Below, piece after piece: positions 1-5,262 of a stretch of DNA of 10,302 nucleotides. A program made the position numbers and the translations under genes. How positions within the stretch are numbered: the stretch's first letter is position 1; each line of letters begins with the position of its first letter. Source of the DNA: an uncultured Prevotellaceae bacterium (GTDB lineage: Bacteria; Bacteroidota; Bacteroidia; Bacteroidales; Bacteroidaceae); NCBI GenBank assembly GCA_902771155.1, contig CACXVS010000057.1, forward strand, positions 1-10,302, in the 5' to 3' direction. The notes below the pieces were generated by a model. That model did no database searches, was not told where the DNA came from, and saw only the letters and a list, made by a program, of their open reading frames with translations.

Positions 1-98
1 TGGTCGATGCTTACATACGGCATTTTATACTCTTCCAGCATCCGCTGTGCCAGAAGGGTCTTACCTGTGAGTGATGCACCTGTTATCAGTATAATCAT
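1..98 (-). CDS. P-loop NTPase, N-terminal fragment (runs off the window)
   Basis: Only the first 32 codons are present. They begin MIILITGASLTGKT, a Walker A motif (G7-x4-G12-K13-T14) preceded by a hydrophobic beta strand, so the protein binds ATP or GTP. The start resembles small kinase-like ATPases of Bacteroidales and Firmicutes often labelled adenylate kinase-like or AAA family, but the fragment is too short to choose a substrate. The ATG at 98-96 overlaps the TGA of the acetyltransferase gene upstream (ATGA, 95-98), so the two are probably translationally coupled and co-transcribed. I am sure about the coding frame and the P-loop; any more specific function would be a guess. Confidence 0.75.
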   Translation of the reverse strand, partial: MIILITGASLTGKTLLAQRMLEEYKMPYVSID

Positions 99-751
99 AC
101 TCTTGTCTTCAGTTCCTCCTTGACTTTCTCCAAATCGCTACACGATAGTATCGGCATGAGGTTTTCTATCTCTTCAATGCTCTTGTCCCACCATCGGAGT
201 TTGAGCAAAATTTCTATCAATTCATCATCGAACCGTTTCCTGACTACTCGACAAGGATTTCCAACGGCGATAGCATACGGAGGAATATCTTTAGCGACAA
301 CCGAATTGGTTCCGATGATGGCTCCGTCGCCAATATGTACGCCTGGCATGATTGTAACATTCTGACCAATCCAAACATCGTTACCAATAATGGTATCGCC
401 TTTCAATGGAAGTTCTTCCTTCACAGGTGCAATAGCACTTCCCCAGTCACCTCCCATGATGTAGAACGGATAGGTGGTCGCGCAATCCATCCTATGATTG
501 GCCCCGTTCATCACAAACTCCACACCTTTGGCAATAGCACAGAACTTCCCGATAATCAGCTTGTCACCTATGAAGTCATAGAAGTGCGTGACGTGCTTCT
601 CAAATTGGTCAGCACCATCCACGTCATCGTAATAGGTATAGTCACCGATGATGATACGCGGGTTCTTTACCACATTCTTGATAAAACAAAGTCGTGGCAG
701 GTTAGGATTTGGAAATACCTCGCTGGGATTTGGTCTATTCATTGTCGTCAT
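95..751 (-). CDS. CatB/Vat-like xenobiotic O-acetyltransferase (left-handed beta-helix)
   Basis: A 218-residue hexapeptide-repeat acetyltransferase, expected to be a cytosolic trimer moving acetyl from acetyl-CoA to a hydroxyl group. The sequence is strongly like the Vat (streptogramin A) and CatB (xenobiotic) acetyltransferases: NPNLPRLCFIKN near residue 15, IIIGDYTYYDD at 33-43, IGDKLIIGKFCAIA at 61-74, NGANHRM at 82-88 and DTIIGNDVWIGQNVTIMPG at 119-137. H86 matches the catalytic histidine of the family. Length fits Vat proteins (about 210-220). The C-terminal tail after residue 175 is helical. Two starts are possible, ATG at 751 and ATG at 742 (M4); the longer one begins 2 bases after the upstream stop. 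Family membership is clear. Whether the substrate is a streptogramin, chloramphenicol or a cellular sugar or metabolite cannot be read from sequence; many chromosomal homologues give no resistance. Confidence 0.9.
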   Translation of the reverse strand: MTTMNRPNPSEVFPNPNLPRLCFIKNVVKNPRIIIGDYTYYDDVDGADQFEKHVTHFYDFIGDKLIIGKFCAIAKGVEFVMNGANHRMDCATTYPFYIMGGDWGSAIAPVKEELPLKGDTIIGNDVWIGQNVTIMPGVHIGDGAIIGTNSVVAKDIPPYAIAVGNPCRVVRKRFDDELIEILLKLRWWDKSIEEIENLMPILSCSDLEKVKEELKTRV

Positions 752-753
752 AT

Positions 754-1239
754 TTATTCCTTTAGTTTCTTGGCTGGCCAGCCATAATCCTGATACATAG
801 TCACTGAGAGGCCGTTTTTCTTGGTATAAGTCGCCAACCCTTCGGCTCTCAATCTTTCACGATTCTTCTCATCGCTGTTGATGGTTTTAAAGGCATCGAA
901 CTTGTCACCAAAGATCTCCTTGGCCGTCGGCAAGTATCTGGAGCCGTCCTCTACCTGGTCGAAGGCCGTCACCTCAAAGCCCTTTTCTGTCTGTCGGATG
1001 TGCAATAGTCCAGGATGGCTGCCGCCAGAGACGCATTTCAGCGTGTCGCCCACCTGATTGTAGTTGAAGACCCAGAAATCGCCCCATACGAGAATGTCCT
1101 CTGAATTACGCTCATCAACTCTCACGATGCTGTGGATAGGTACGCAATGTTCGCCCTTTGCATAGCGGCTACCGATGGAGTCTGCCAGATAGCGGTCAAT
1201 GGCAGGGAAATAGTTTGTTTCCCGCTCATTGACAAGCAC
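754..1239 (-). CDS. Conserved hypothetical protein, probably the 3' half of a frameshifted lipoprotein
   Basis: The best start in this frame is GTG at 1239, giving 161 residues with no signal peptide. I recognise no named domain. It is rich in aromatic and acidic residues, with landmarks ILVWGDFWVFNYN around 49-61, SGGSHPGLLHIRQ around 71-83, FDQVEDGSRYLPTAKEIFGD around 93-112 and a C-terminal VTMYQDYGWPAKK. These recall secreted proteins of unknown function in Bacteroides and Prevotella. The frame stays open upstream of the GTG to the TGA at 1321-1323. The stretch just before it reads LDKQYENKRVVLV, which looks like real protein and would continue the lipoprotein ending at 1262 if one base were removed. 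I therefore infer that this ORF is the second domain of one exported lipoprotein of about 308 residues. Otherwise it is a separate cytosolic protein with a weak start. Confidence 0.7.
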   Translation of the reverse strand: MLVNERETNYFPAIDRYLADSIGSRYAKGEHCVPIHSIVRVDERNSEDILVWGDFWVFNYNQVGDTLKCVSGGSHPGLLHIRQTEKGFEVTAFDQVEDGSRYLPTAKEIFGDKFDAFKTINSDEKNRERLRAEGLATYTKKNGLSVTMYQDYGWPAKKLKE

Positions 1240-1261
1240 AACTCTTTTGTTCTCGTATTGC

Positions 1262-1681
1262 TTATCGAGGGATAATGATGGAAACGGGCTGGATTCTGAA
1301 TGATTGTTTCTCGCCAGTCTTCACATCGTAAGTATAGAGAAGCGAGTCGCCTTTTTCCTCCACCTTCACGGGATTGATTTCCGTTGCGAAGTCTGTTACT
1401 GGCAGAACGATGGCCAAAACAAACTGCTTGGTGAAATCGATGGCTGTAGGCTTGCCGTTTTCACCCATCGTCGTGGCCATGCCGAAAAGCTTGTTGAACT
1501 CTTCTTCTGTGGTAATTTTCGGGTACTCAGGAATCACCTGGTCATTCTTGAAGAAATAGTTCTTGGCCACTTCAAAGGCTACCTCACTGTTTACTTCGTA
1601 GTCTTCAACTGCCGCCACCGGCTTGTTTTTGCAAGCTGCTATTGCAAGCAGCATTGTAAATGCAAATAGAATTTTCTTCAT
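1262..1681 (-). CDS. Small lipoprotein of unknown function (probably frameshifted at its 3' end)
   Basis: 139 residues. The N-terminus is a lipoprotein signal peptide: MKK, a hydrophobic stretch, then a lipobox AIAAC with the lipidated cysteine at residue 17, so the protein should be exported and membrane-anchored. The mature part shows no recognised catalytic motif; it contains TTEEEFNKLFGMA, DFTKQFVLAIVLP and a beta-rich end. The stop at 1262-1264 comes right after SIIIPR. Removing one C from the CCC run (GGG at 1269-1271 on the + strand) makes the frame continue as SIIILDKQYENKRVVLV and on into the next ORF, a much more natural ending. It lies 31 bases after the Sel1-repeat gene and is probably in the same transcript. 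The family is unnamed to me. Confidence 0.82.
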   Translation of the reverse strand: MKKILFAFTMLLAIAACKNKPVAAVEDYEVNSEVAFEVAKNYFFKNDQVIPEYPKITTEEEFNKLFGMATTMGENGKPTAIDFTKQFVLAIVLPVTDFATEINPVKVEEKGDSLLYTYDVKTGEKQSFRIQPVSIIIPR

Positions 1682-1712
1682 TGTATCTCTATTTTTGGAT
1701 TATCATATACGC

Positions 1713-2357
1713 TCAATACCACTTGTAACCGTGCTCCTTGCAATAGTCTATTGCTGGCTGATAGCCTTGGAACGTAGCCTTGTGAATCCATTTTAAGCCT
1801 TTGCGCTCGTCCTGTGGGACACCTGTGCCGGTCATCAGGAACCAGCCTGTAGCAAACTGTGCCTGGGCATCGCCACCATTAGCCGCCAGCTCATACCAGA
1901 AAGCGCATTCCTCCAAGTTCTTTTCCACACCGTCGCCATTCCAGAAGGCTGCACCCACGTTCTTCTGACTCAATACATGACCTTGGAAGGCTGCCTCACG
2001 ATACCATAGGAATGCCTTGTGGTGGTCACTTTCCACGCCATCGCCAAGGTAATAGGCGTTAGCCACGTTCACCTGCGACTGCATATCACCCTTGTCTGCG
2101 GCCTTCATGTACCACTCGAAGGCTTTTTCTGCACTTTGCTCCACGCCTTTGCCGTGATAGTAGCACTCGCCTACGTTGAAACAGCCATAGACATCATCCA
2201 GCTCAGCAGCCTTCATGTACCATTCGAACGCCAGTTCAAGGCTGACCTTTACGCCAGTGCCACGCTCATAACAGACACCGAGGTTATTCATCGCCTTGGT
2301 ATCGCCCGCATAAGCCTTTTCGCGGTAATCGTCTGCCTTGTTTCGCTCTTTTGGCAT
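1713..2357 (-). CDS. Sel1-like repeat (SLR/TPR-type) protein
   Basis: 214 residues built almost wholly of five Sel1-like repeats with a 36-residue period, starting near residues 22, 58, 94, 130 and 166. Each repeat carries the typical pattern G-x-x-Y/F-x-x-G-x-G-V followed by A-x-x-W-Y/I-x-K/E-A-A, for example YYHGKGV, then AFEWYMKAADKGD. These form paired alpha helices making a superhelical surface for protein-protein contacts. There is no signal peptide, so it is probably cytosolic, and no partner can be inferred. The ATG at 2357 lies 2 bases after the TAA that ends the thioredoxin-like remnant, so translation was probably coupled to that gene. Family assignment is firm; role unknown. Confidence 0.92.
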   Translation of the reverse strand: MPKERNKADDYREKAYAGDTKAMNNLGVCYERGTGVKVSLELAFEWYMKAAELDDVYGCFNVGECYYHGKGVEQSAEKAFEWYMKAADKGDMQSQVNVANAYYLGDGVESDHHKAFLWYREAAFQGHVLSQKNVGAAFWNGDGVEKNLEECAFWYELAANGGDAQAQFATGWFLMTGTGVPQDERKGLKWIHKATFQGYQPAIDYCKEHGYKWY

Positions 2358-2359
2358 GG

Positions 2360-2537
2360 TTACAACTCCTGATATTTGTTGATTGTTTGCTCCAACTCTT
2401 CCAAGTTAATGAACTGAGAGGCACTTATCAAGCATGACATTGCAGACTCCACAATCTGGAGCCTTGATGTAGAAGAGACACATACGGTTGTCCTTCAATG
2501 TCTGCTCGATATCATATATGTTCGTAAGATGCTCCAT
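2360..2537 (-). pseudogene. Thioredoxin-like protein, internally deleted remnant
   Basis: The ATG at 2537 opens a 43-codon frame, MEHLTNIYDIEQTLKDNR then MCLFYIKAPDCGVCNVMLDK, with a thioredoxin-type beta strand and a CxxC (C29-G-V-C32). It stops at TAA 2408-2406. A second frame then supplies a convincing end, SQFINLEELEQTINKYQEL, with its TAA at 2362-2360, 2 bases before the Sel1-repeat ATG. Both ends of a roughly 100-residue thioredoxin-fold protein are thus present while the middle (strands beta3 to beta4 with the cis-proline loop) is missing and the frame has changed. I infer an internal deletion of very roughly 40-45 codons. The ends look little decayed, so the event is recent or is an assembly error. 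Confidence 0.72.
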
Positions 2538-2543
2538 TTTTCT

Positions 2544-3098
2544 TTAATCTATGATATAGAATCCTGCTTCCGAAGGATGATCGAGAACCATGCTCCAGGG
2601 ATTCTCCTTGGTCAAAAGCCATGTCATCCAGATGTCGCCAGCAGCTGCAGCAATGAAGAAGATACCCCATGCCAACATGGGCAGACTGCCAATGAAGATG
2701 GCTGCAATGGCTGGGATGACACCCAAAATAACGCAGGGCATCATGGCTCCCATCATATAGCCGGGAATATGCATCGGCTCGTCACAATGGCAGTAGGGAG
2801 TCAGCAGTTTCCACATAACACCGAAGCTGATGCTCTTCCAACCGCTTTTTGCATAACATGCCCACGTCAGGCCGTGAATCAGTTCATGAACCACGATACC
2901 CACGATGACAAGGATAAAGGTGATGCTCCAGTCGCCAAAACCACCAAGGAGTTCACCTATTGGCTTCTTTCCTGCCCATATCCAGAAAAACGGCACGAGG
3001 AACACGATGGCTGCAACCACCATAATCACAACGGCAAATATATTCGCCTTTACAATATCGATGGCCACCTTGCGGCCTTTTACTTCTTGCTCTTCCAT
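2544..3098 (-). CDS. DUF3267-type membrane protein, putative zinc metallopeptidase
   Basis: 184 residues from the ATG at 3098. Membrane segments lie near 19-41, 58-78, 118-138 and 140-157. The second one contains HELIHG at 71-76, the HExxH zinc motif of intramembrane or membrane-bound zincins, and D155 in AAAGDIW is a plausible third ligand. This pattern and the ending VLDHPSEAGFYI match the DUF3267 family, whose enzymatic activity is inferred rather than established. The frame is open further upstream with another ATG at 3164. I prefer 3098 because the extra 22 codons cover a GCGAAGATACGAAAAA stretch typical of Bacteroidetes promoter regions, and because family members usually begin shortly before the first membrane helix. 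It ends 6 bases before the thioredoxin-like remnant and probably leads the left-hand minus-strand transcript. Confidence 0.85.
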   Translation of the reverse strand: MEEQEVKGRKVAIDIVKANIFAVVIMVVAAIVFLVPFFWIWAGKKPIGELLGGFGDWSITFILVIVGIVVHELIHGLTWACYAKSGWKSISFGVMWKLLTPYCHCDEPMHIPGYMMGAMMPCVILGVIPAIAAIFIGSLPMLAWGIFFIAAAAGDIWMTWLLTKENPWSMVLDHPSEAGFYIID

Positions 3099-3141
3099 AT
3101 TATCTTGTAAATCCGAAAAACTTTTTATTTCTAATCTGCTG

Positions 3142-3149
3142 CGAAGATA
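3142..3149 (-). promoter_or_regulatory. Possible -7 box for the left-hand minus-strand operon
   Basis: On the minus strand this reads TATCTTCG, one mismatch from the Bacteroidetes TAnnTTTG -7 element, about 44 bases before the preferred ATG at 3098. No clear TTTG is seen at the expected -33 distance. A 9-base direct repeat, GGAATAATT at 3181-3189 and 3192-3200, lies upstream. This is a weak call resting on one motif and on the gap between the thioredoxin gene and the next minus-strand gene. Confidence 0.35.
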
Positions 3150-3210
3150 CGAAAAATCCTCCATATCATTGCGATACAGAGGAATAATTTGGGAATAATT
3201 ATGATTTCTA

Positions 3211-3531
3211 TTAACTAATCTTTTCGGCCATTCTCACTAGTTCCTGATATGGAAGTCCGCCAACTACACGTTCTATGTCTCCGTTCTTAGTAATGAAGAA
3301 CAGTGTAGGAACCGATTGGATGCGGGCTGCTGCAGCAAGAGCCTCGTTTTTGTCTACATCAACCTTCAGCACTTTGATACGGCCATCATACTCGTTGGCA
3401 AGTCGCTTCAACATAGGGGCGAGTGCCTGACAAGGGCCACACCAAGTGGCATAGAAATCGATGATAACTGGCGTGACGCCTGTATAGTTGTAACCCCTGA
3501 GGTACTGCTGATAATCTTTGATATTCTCCAT
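3211..3531 (-). CDS. trxA: Thioredoxin
   Basis: 106 residues, the normal length for a cytosolic thioredoxin, with no signal peptide. The active site WCGPC is at 30-34 after the FYAT strand, and the cis-proline is P75 in QSVPTLFF. KVDVDKNEALA around 56-66 and FFITKNGDIERVVGG around 78-92 are canonical. It reduces disulfides in target proteins using electrons from thioredoxin reductase. The frame is open far upstream, but the ATG at 3531 gives exactly a thioredoxin; longer versions would merely read the neighbouring iron-sulfur gene out of frame. It starts 14 bases after the iron-sulfur gene stops, so the two form an operon. Fold and chemistry are certain; which of several trx paralogues it is cannot be told. 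Confidence 0.95.
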   Translation of the reverse strand: MENIKDYQQYLRGYNYTGVTPVIIDFYATWCGPCQALAPMLKRLANEYDGRIKVLKVDVDKNEALAAAARIQSVPTLFFITKNGDIERVVGGLPYQELVRMAEKIS

Positions 3532-3545
3532 AATCGTTTGAATTT

Positions 3546-4250
3546 TTAATGTTTTAACGTCATAATCTTCGAAGGACAGGCCAGCGTGCATTTGCCGCAT
3601 TTCAGACAGTCGGGATCGAGATATCCTATTTCCTGACCACGGCTGTCGTAAGGTGTGAGTTGCATCGGACAGACACGGGCACATTGCTTGCACTTCATCT
3701 GACAGGCACTCGATACGTGAATGTTCGTAAAGGCCTTGGGCAGTGGTGCCTTCTTCGGAGCCACCCAGCGTGAGATAGTACCCATGGGACAGAACGAGCA
3801 CCATGTGTGTGGCGCATAAATGAAACTCAGCGTAACACCGACAATGGTAGTCACCACGATAATCGTCCAGAACACGCGACCAATGCCACTCCACATAGTC
3901 ATTCCGCCCTCGCTCCAGGGAACGGTTAATGTCAGTTGGATGCCGAACATGCTGAAGATAAAGAACACCATGAACAGGCGGAAACCGAAGGTACGCACAA
4001 ATGCTGGTATTGGCTTGTGGGGTGAGTACTTCGACAACAGACGGTCGTACATGTTGCCGCGAGGACACACATTGCCACACCACCAGCGTCCCTTCCAGAT
4101 GCTGGTCATCACAGGACCTATCATACAAATGAGCGCGATGAGTCCCACAACGGGATAGAACCACCCTATTATTATATACGCGATGATGATCCAATAGAGA
4201 TTTAATCCTGGTGTCGCAAAGTGGCGATGGAAAGTCTTTTTCTGTTGCAT
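3546..4250 (-). CDS. NapH/CcoG-like membrane 4Fe-4S ferredoxin-type protein
   Basis: 234 residues. Membrane segments lie near 17-50, 90-110 and 125-146. Cysteine motifs are CGNVCPRG (C58, C62) and CSFCPMG (C151, C154), the paired CxnCP motifs of NapH/NosR-type quinol-oxidising proteins. Two ferredoxin clusters follow: C183/187/190/194 (CQMKCKQCARVCP) and C215/218/221/225 (CLKCGKCTLACP). It should sit in the inner membrane and move electrons between the quinone pool or a membrane partner and cytoplasmic-side clusters. No napA, nosZ or other terminal reductase is adjacent, so the acceptor is unknown. The pairing with thioredoxin suggests a redox-stress or thiol-linked task, but that is inference. 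The ATG at 4250 lies about 28 bases after a perfect -7 box. Confidence 0.88.
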   Translation of the reverse strand: MQQKKTFHRHFATPGLNLYWIIIAYIIIGWFYPVVGLIALICMIGPVMTSIWKGRWWCGNVCPRGNMYDRLLSKYSPHKPIPAFVRTFGFRLFMVFFIFSMFGIQLTLTVPWSEGGMTMWSGIGRVFWTIIVVTTIVGVTLSFIYAPHTWCSFCPMGTISRWVAPKKAPLPKAFTNIHVSSACQMKCKQCARVCPMQLTPYDSRGQEIGYLDPDCLKCGKCTLACPSKIMTLKH

Positions 4251-4277
4251 ATTCCTTATTAATTCTTAAATTCGGTG

Positions 4278-4305
4278 CAAAGGTACGAAGAATATAATAG
4301 ACAAA
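4278..4305 (-). promoter_or_regulatory. Bacteroidetes promoter for the iron-sulfur/thioredoxin pair
   Basis: On the minus strand TACCTTTG (4285-4278) is an exact TAnnTTTG -7 box and TTTG (4305-4302) lies 16 bases upstream as a candidate -33 box, slightly closer than usual. Transcription would begin near 4271, giving a leader of about 20 bases before the ATG at 4250. The 107-base space 4251-4357 holds this promoter and the outward-facing one for the oxyR remnant, and nothing else that I recognise. Confidence 0.65.
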
Positions 4306-4319
4306 CGAATTGTTTTATC

Positions 4320-4327
4320 TATCTTTG
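4320..4327 (+). promoter_or_regulatory. -7 box upstream of the oxyR-like remnant
   Basis: TATCTTTG is an exact TAnnTTTG match on the plus strand, 30 bases before the remnant ATG at 4358. No good -33 TTTG is visible. The promoter appears intact although the gene it served is broken, so it may still drive transcription antisense to the 3' end of the Crp/Fnr gene. Confidence 0.5.
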
Positions 4328-4357
4328 CATCGATTTTATCTATCATCAAAGAAGTGT

Positions 4358-4471
4358 ATGACCCTACAACAACTGAAATACATCGTGGCCATCGACCGCC
4401 AGCGACCTTACATCCTGCCCAAGTTCATCCGTCTTTACGTGGAAAACTATCCCACATTAAGCTATGAGATC
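4358..4471 (+). pseudogene. oxyR: OxyR-like LysR regulator remnant (central and 3' deletion)
   Basis: From ATG 4358 the first 16 residues, MTLQQLKYIVAIDRQR, are the typical N-terminus of an OxyR-type LysR regulator, just before the recognition helix. The next residues, PYILPKFIRLYVENYP, match instead the start of the effector domain, normally about 90 residues later (OxyR TLAPYLLPLFI region). The junction is near 4405-4406 and is in frame. After TLSYEI (ending 4471) similarity stops, and the frame runs through 4567 only as antisense of the Crp/Fnr gene, giving a 69-residue ORF. The helix-turn-helix, the redox cysteines and most of the effector domain are gone, so it cannot act as OxyR. The identification rests on two short stretches in the right order, so it is good but not certain. 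Confidence 0.7.
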
Positions 4472-5127
4472 AATAGTGGAGATAAGATATGGATGTGCCG
4501 ACCTTCAACACGGATGGCACCTTCCTGTTTCAATTCGTTCAGACAGCGCAATAGCGAATATTTCTGAATGCCGAAGTGATCGGCCAGTTCTTGTCGTGAC
4601 AAGGGTAGAATAATATTCTTGGTCTGCTGATGCCTGCTCTGCTCTATCAGGTAAAGGCTTACCTTCTCGCGTACACTCATGGAAAGCATGTGTATTTTCT
4701 TAGTCAACTGAGCGATGATGTTTGATAGCAACTGTAAATAGTTCCTCATGATTCTCTGCTCGCTATGAAACAGCTTTTCAAGATCGGTAGGCGATAGACG
4801 TAAGACACTCGTGTCAGTAGTGGCCTCGACAGTCACGGGGTAGTGATTGTCTATGGAAAAGAGAAAAGCAGGAGCCAACAGTTTGCCTGACTGATGGGCT
4901 GTCATTCTGATAATACGTCCAGAGGGGCTAGTAATGTATGCCACCATCTCGCCGCTGATAATGATGTCGGCATATTGGCAAACAGAACCAGCACAAGCCA
5001 ACATATCGCCTTTGTGAAAACGGATGACCCGATAATGCACCGTGTGCATCAGGTCGATGATTTCCGACTCTTCTAAGTCTTTGAATAACGGGCATTGCTT
5101 CAGCCCATGTAAGGTGTCGATATCCAT
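4462..5127 (-). CDS. Crp/Fnr-family transcriptional regulator, candidate nrf regulator
   Basis: 221 residues from ATG 5127. Residues 10-125 form a cAMP-binding-like beta-roll (FHKGDMLACAGSVCQYADIIISGE at 37-60, given as landmarks FHKGD and IIISGE), then a long dimer helix and a winged helix-turn-helix at about 177-205 (LSRQELADHFG, SLLRCLNELKQEGAI). Cysteines C12, C45, C50 and C195 are present, but not an N-terminal Fnr-type cysteine cluster, so it is not a classical oxygen-sensing Fnr. HcpR-like members of this superfamily control nitrite and NO genes in Porphyromonas; the divergent nrfHA makes a similar job likely here, by inference. An upstream GTG at 5136 lies inside the -7 box and is rejected. 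The last few residues (SPLLIS) lie in or next to oxyR-remnant DNA, so the native C-terminus was probably altered slightly. Confidence 0.9.
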   Translation of the reverse strand: MDIDTLHGLKQCPLFKDLEESEIIDLMHTVHYRVIRFHKGDMLACAGSVCQYADIIISGEMVAYITSPSGRIIRMTAHQSGKLLAPAFLFSIDNHYPVTVEATTDTSVLRLSPTDLEKLFHSEQRIMRNYLQLLSNIIAQLTKKIHMLSMSVREKVSLYLIEQSRHQQTKNIILPLSRQELADHFGIQKYSLLRCLNELKQEGAIRVEGRHIHILSPLLIS

Positions 5128-5135
5128 AATTGCCA

Positions 5136-5143
5136 CAAAGATA
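5136..5143 (-). promoter_or_regulatory. -7 box of the Crp/Fnr gene, giving a nearly leaderless mRNA
   Basis: TATCTTTG on the minus strand is an exact TAnnTTTG match. Its last base is at 5136 and the ATG begins at 5127, only 8 bases between, so transcription should begin 0-5 bases before the start codon. No TTTG is seen at the -33 position, which suggests either weak basal activity or help from an activator. Confidence 0.6.
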
Positions 5144-5147
5144 AGGA

Positions 5148-5163
5148 AATAATGTGAATTATT
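5148..5163. promoter_or_regulatory. Perfect inverted repeat, candidate Crp/Fnr-type operator
   Basis: AATAAT-GTGA-ATTATT is a perfect 6-4-6 palindrome with the 4-base spacer typical of Crp/Fnr half-site arrangements. It sits just upstream of the regulator's own -7 box and about 70 bases before the nrfH -7 box, so binding could repress the regulator gene and act on nrf. It is AT-rich, so chance is a real alternative. Confidence 0.4.
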
Positions 5164-5230
5164 CTAAAAATTAACACGAATTATAGGGTTTGGGGCACAA
5201 ATGTTACCAGGCTATATCCCCATAAATGAT

Positions 5231-5238
5231 TATATTTG
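5231..5238 (+). promoter_or_regulatory. -7 box of the nrf operon
   Basis: TATATTTG matches TAnnTTTG exactly, 24 bases before the nrfH ATG at 5263, so the leader would be about 20 bases. No -33 TTTG is present at the usual distance, consistent with activator-dependent expression. The 5128-5262 space holds this box, the opposite-facing one and the palindrome. Confidence 0.6.
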
Positions 5239-5262
5239 CCGCAAAACTTGAATAATCTACGT

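Noticed and set aside
335..787. Open plus-strand frame of 150 codons
   Set aside because: It lies antisense to the acetyltransferase, which has clear family motifs; its translation has no recognisable features.
2529..3110. Open plus-strand frame of 193 codons, rich in His, Asp and Cys
   Set aside because: It is the antisense of the DUF3267 gene; its His/Asp richness mirrors membrane-helix codons on the other strand.
3532..4194. A long minus-strand reading frame that continues thioredoxin upstream to about 327 codons
   Set aside because: The upstream part rereads the iron-sulfur gene in another frame, with histidine- and arginine-rich low-quality protein. Thioredoxin is complete from ATG 3531.
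5128..5136. GTG start for the Crp/Fnr regulator
   Set aside because: It starts at the last base of the -7 box; ATG 5127 is the better start and fits a near-leaderless transcript.
5182..5223. TATAGGG and CCCCATA as a long imperfect inverted repeat before nrfH
   Set aside because: There is a mismatch, the loop is nearly 30 bases and neighbouring bases do not pair; too weak to call an operator or hairpin.
5236..5262. Upstream TTG start adding nine residues to NrfH
   Set aside because: It falls inside the TATATTTG -7 box, so it would not be in the mRNA; ATG 5263 gives the normal NrfH N-terminus.
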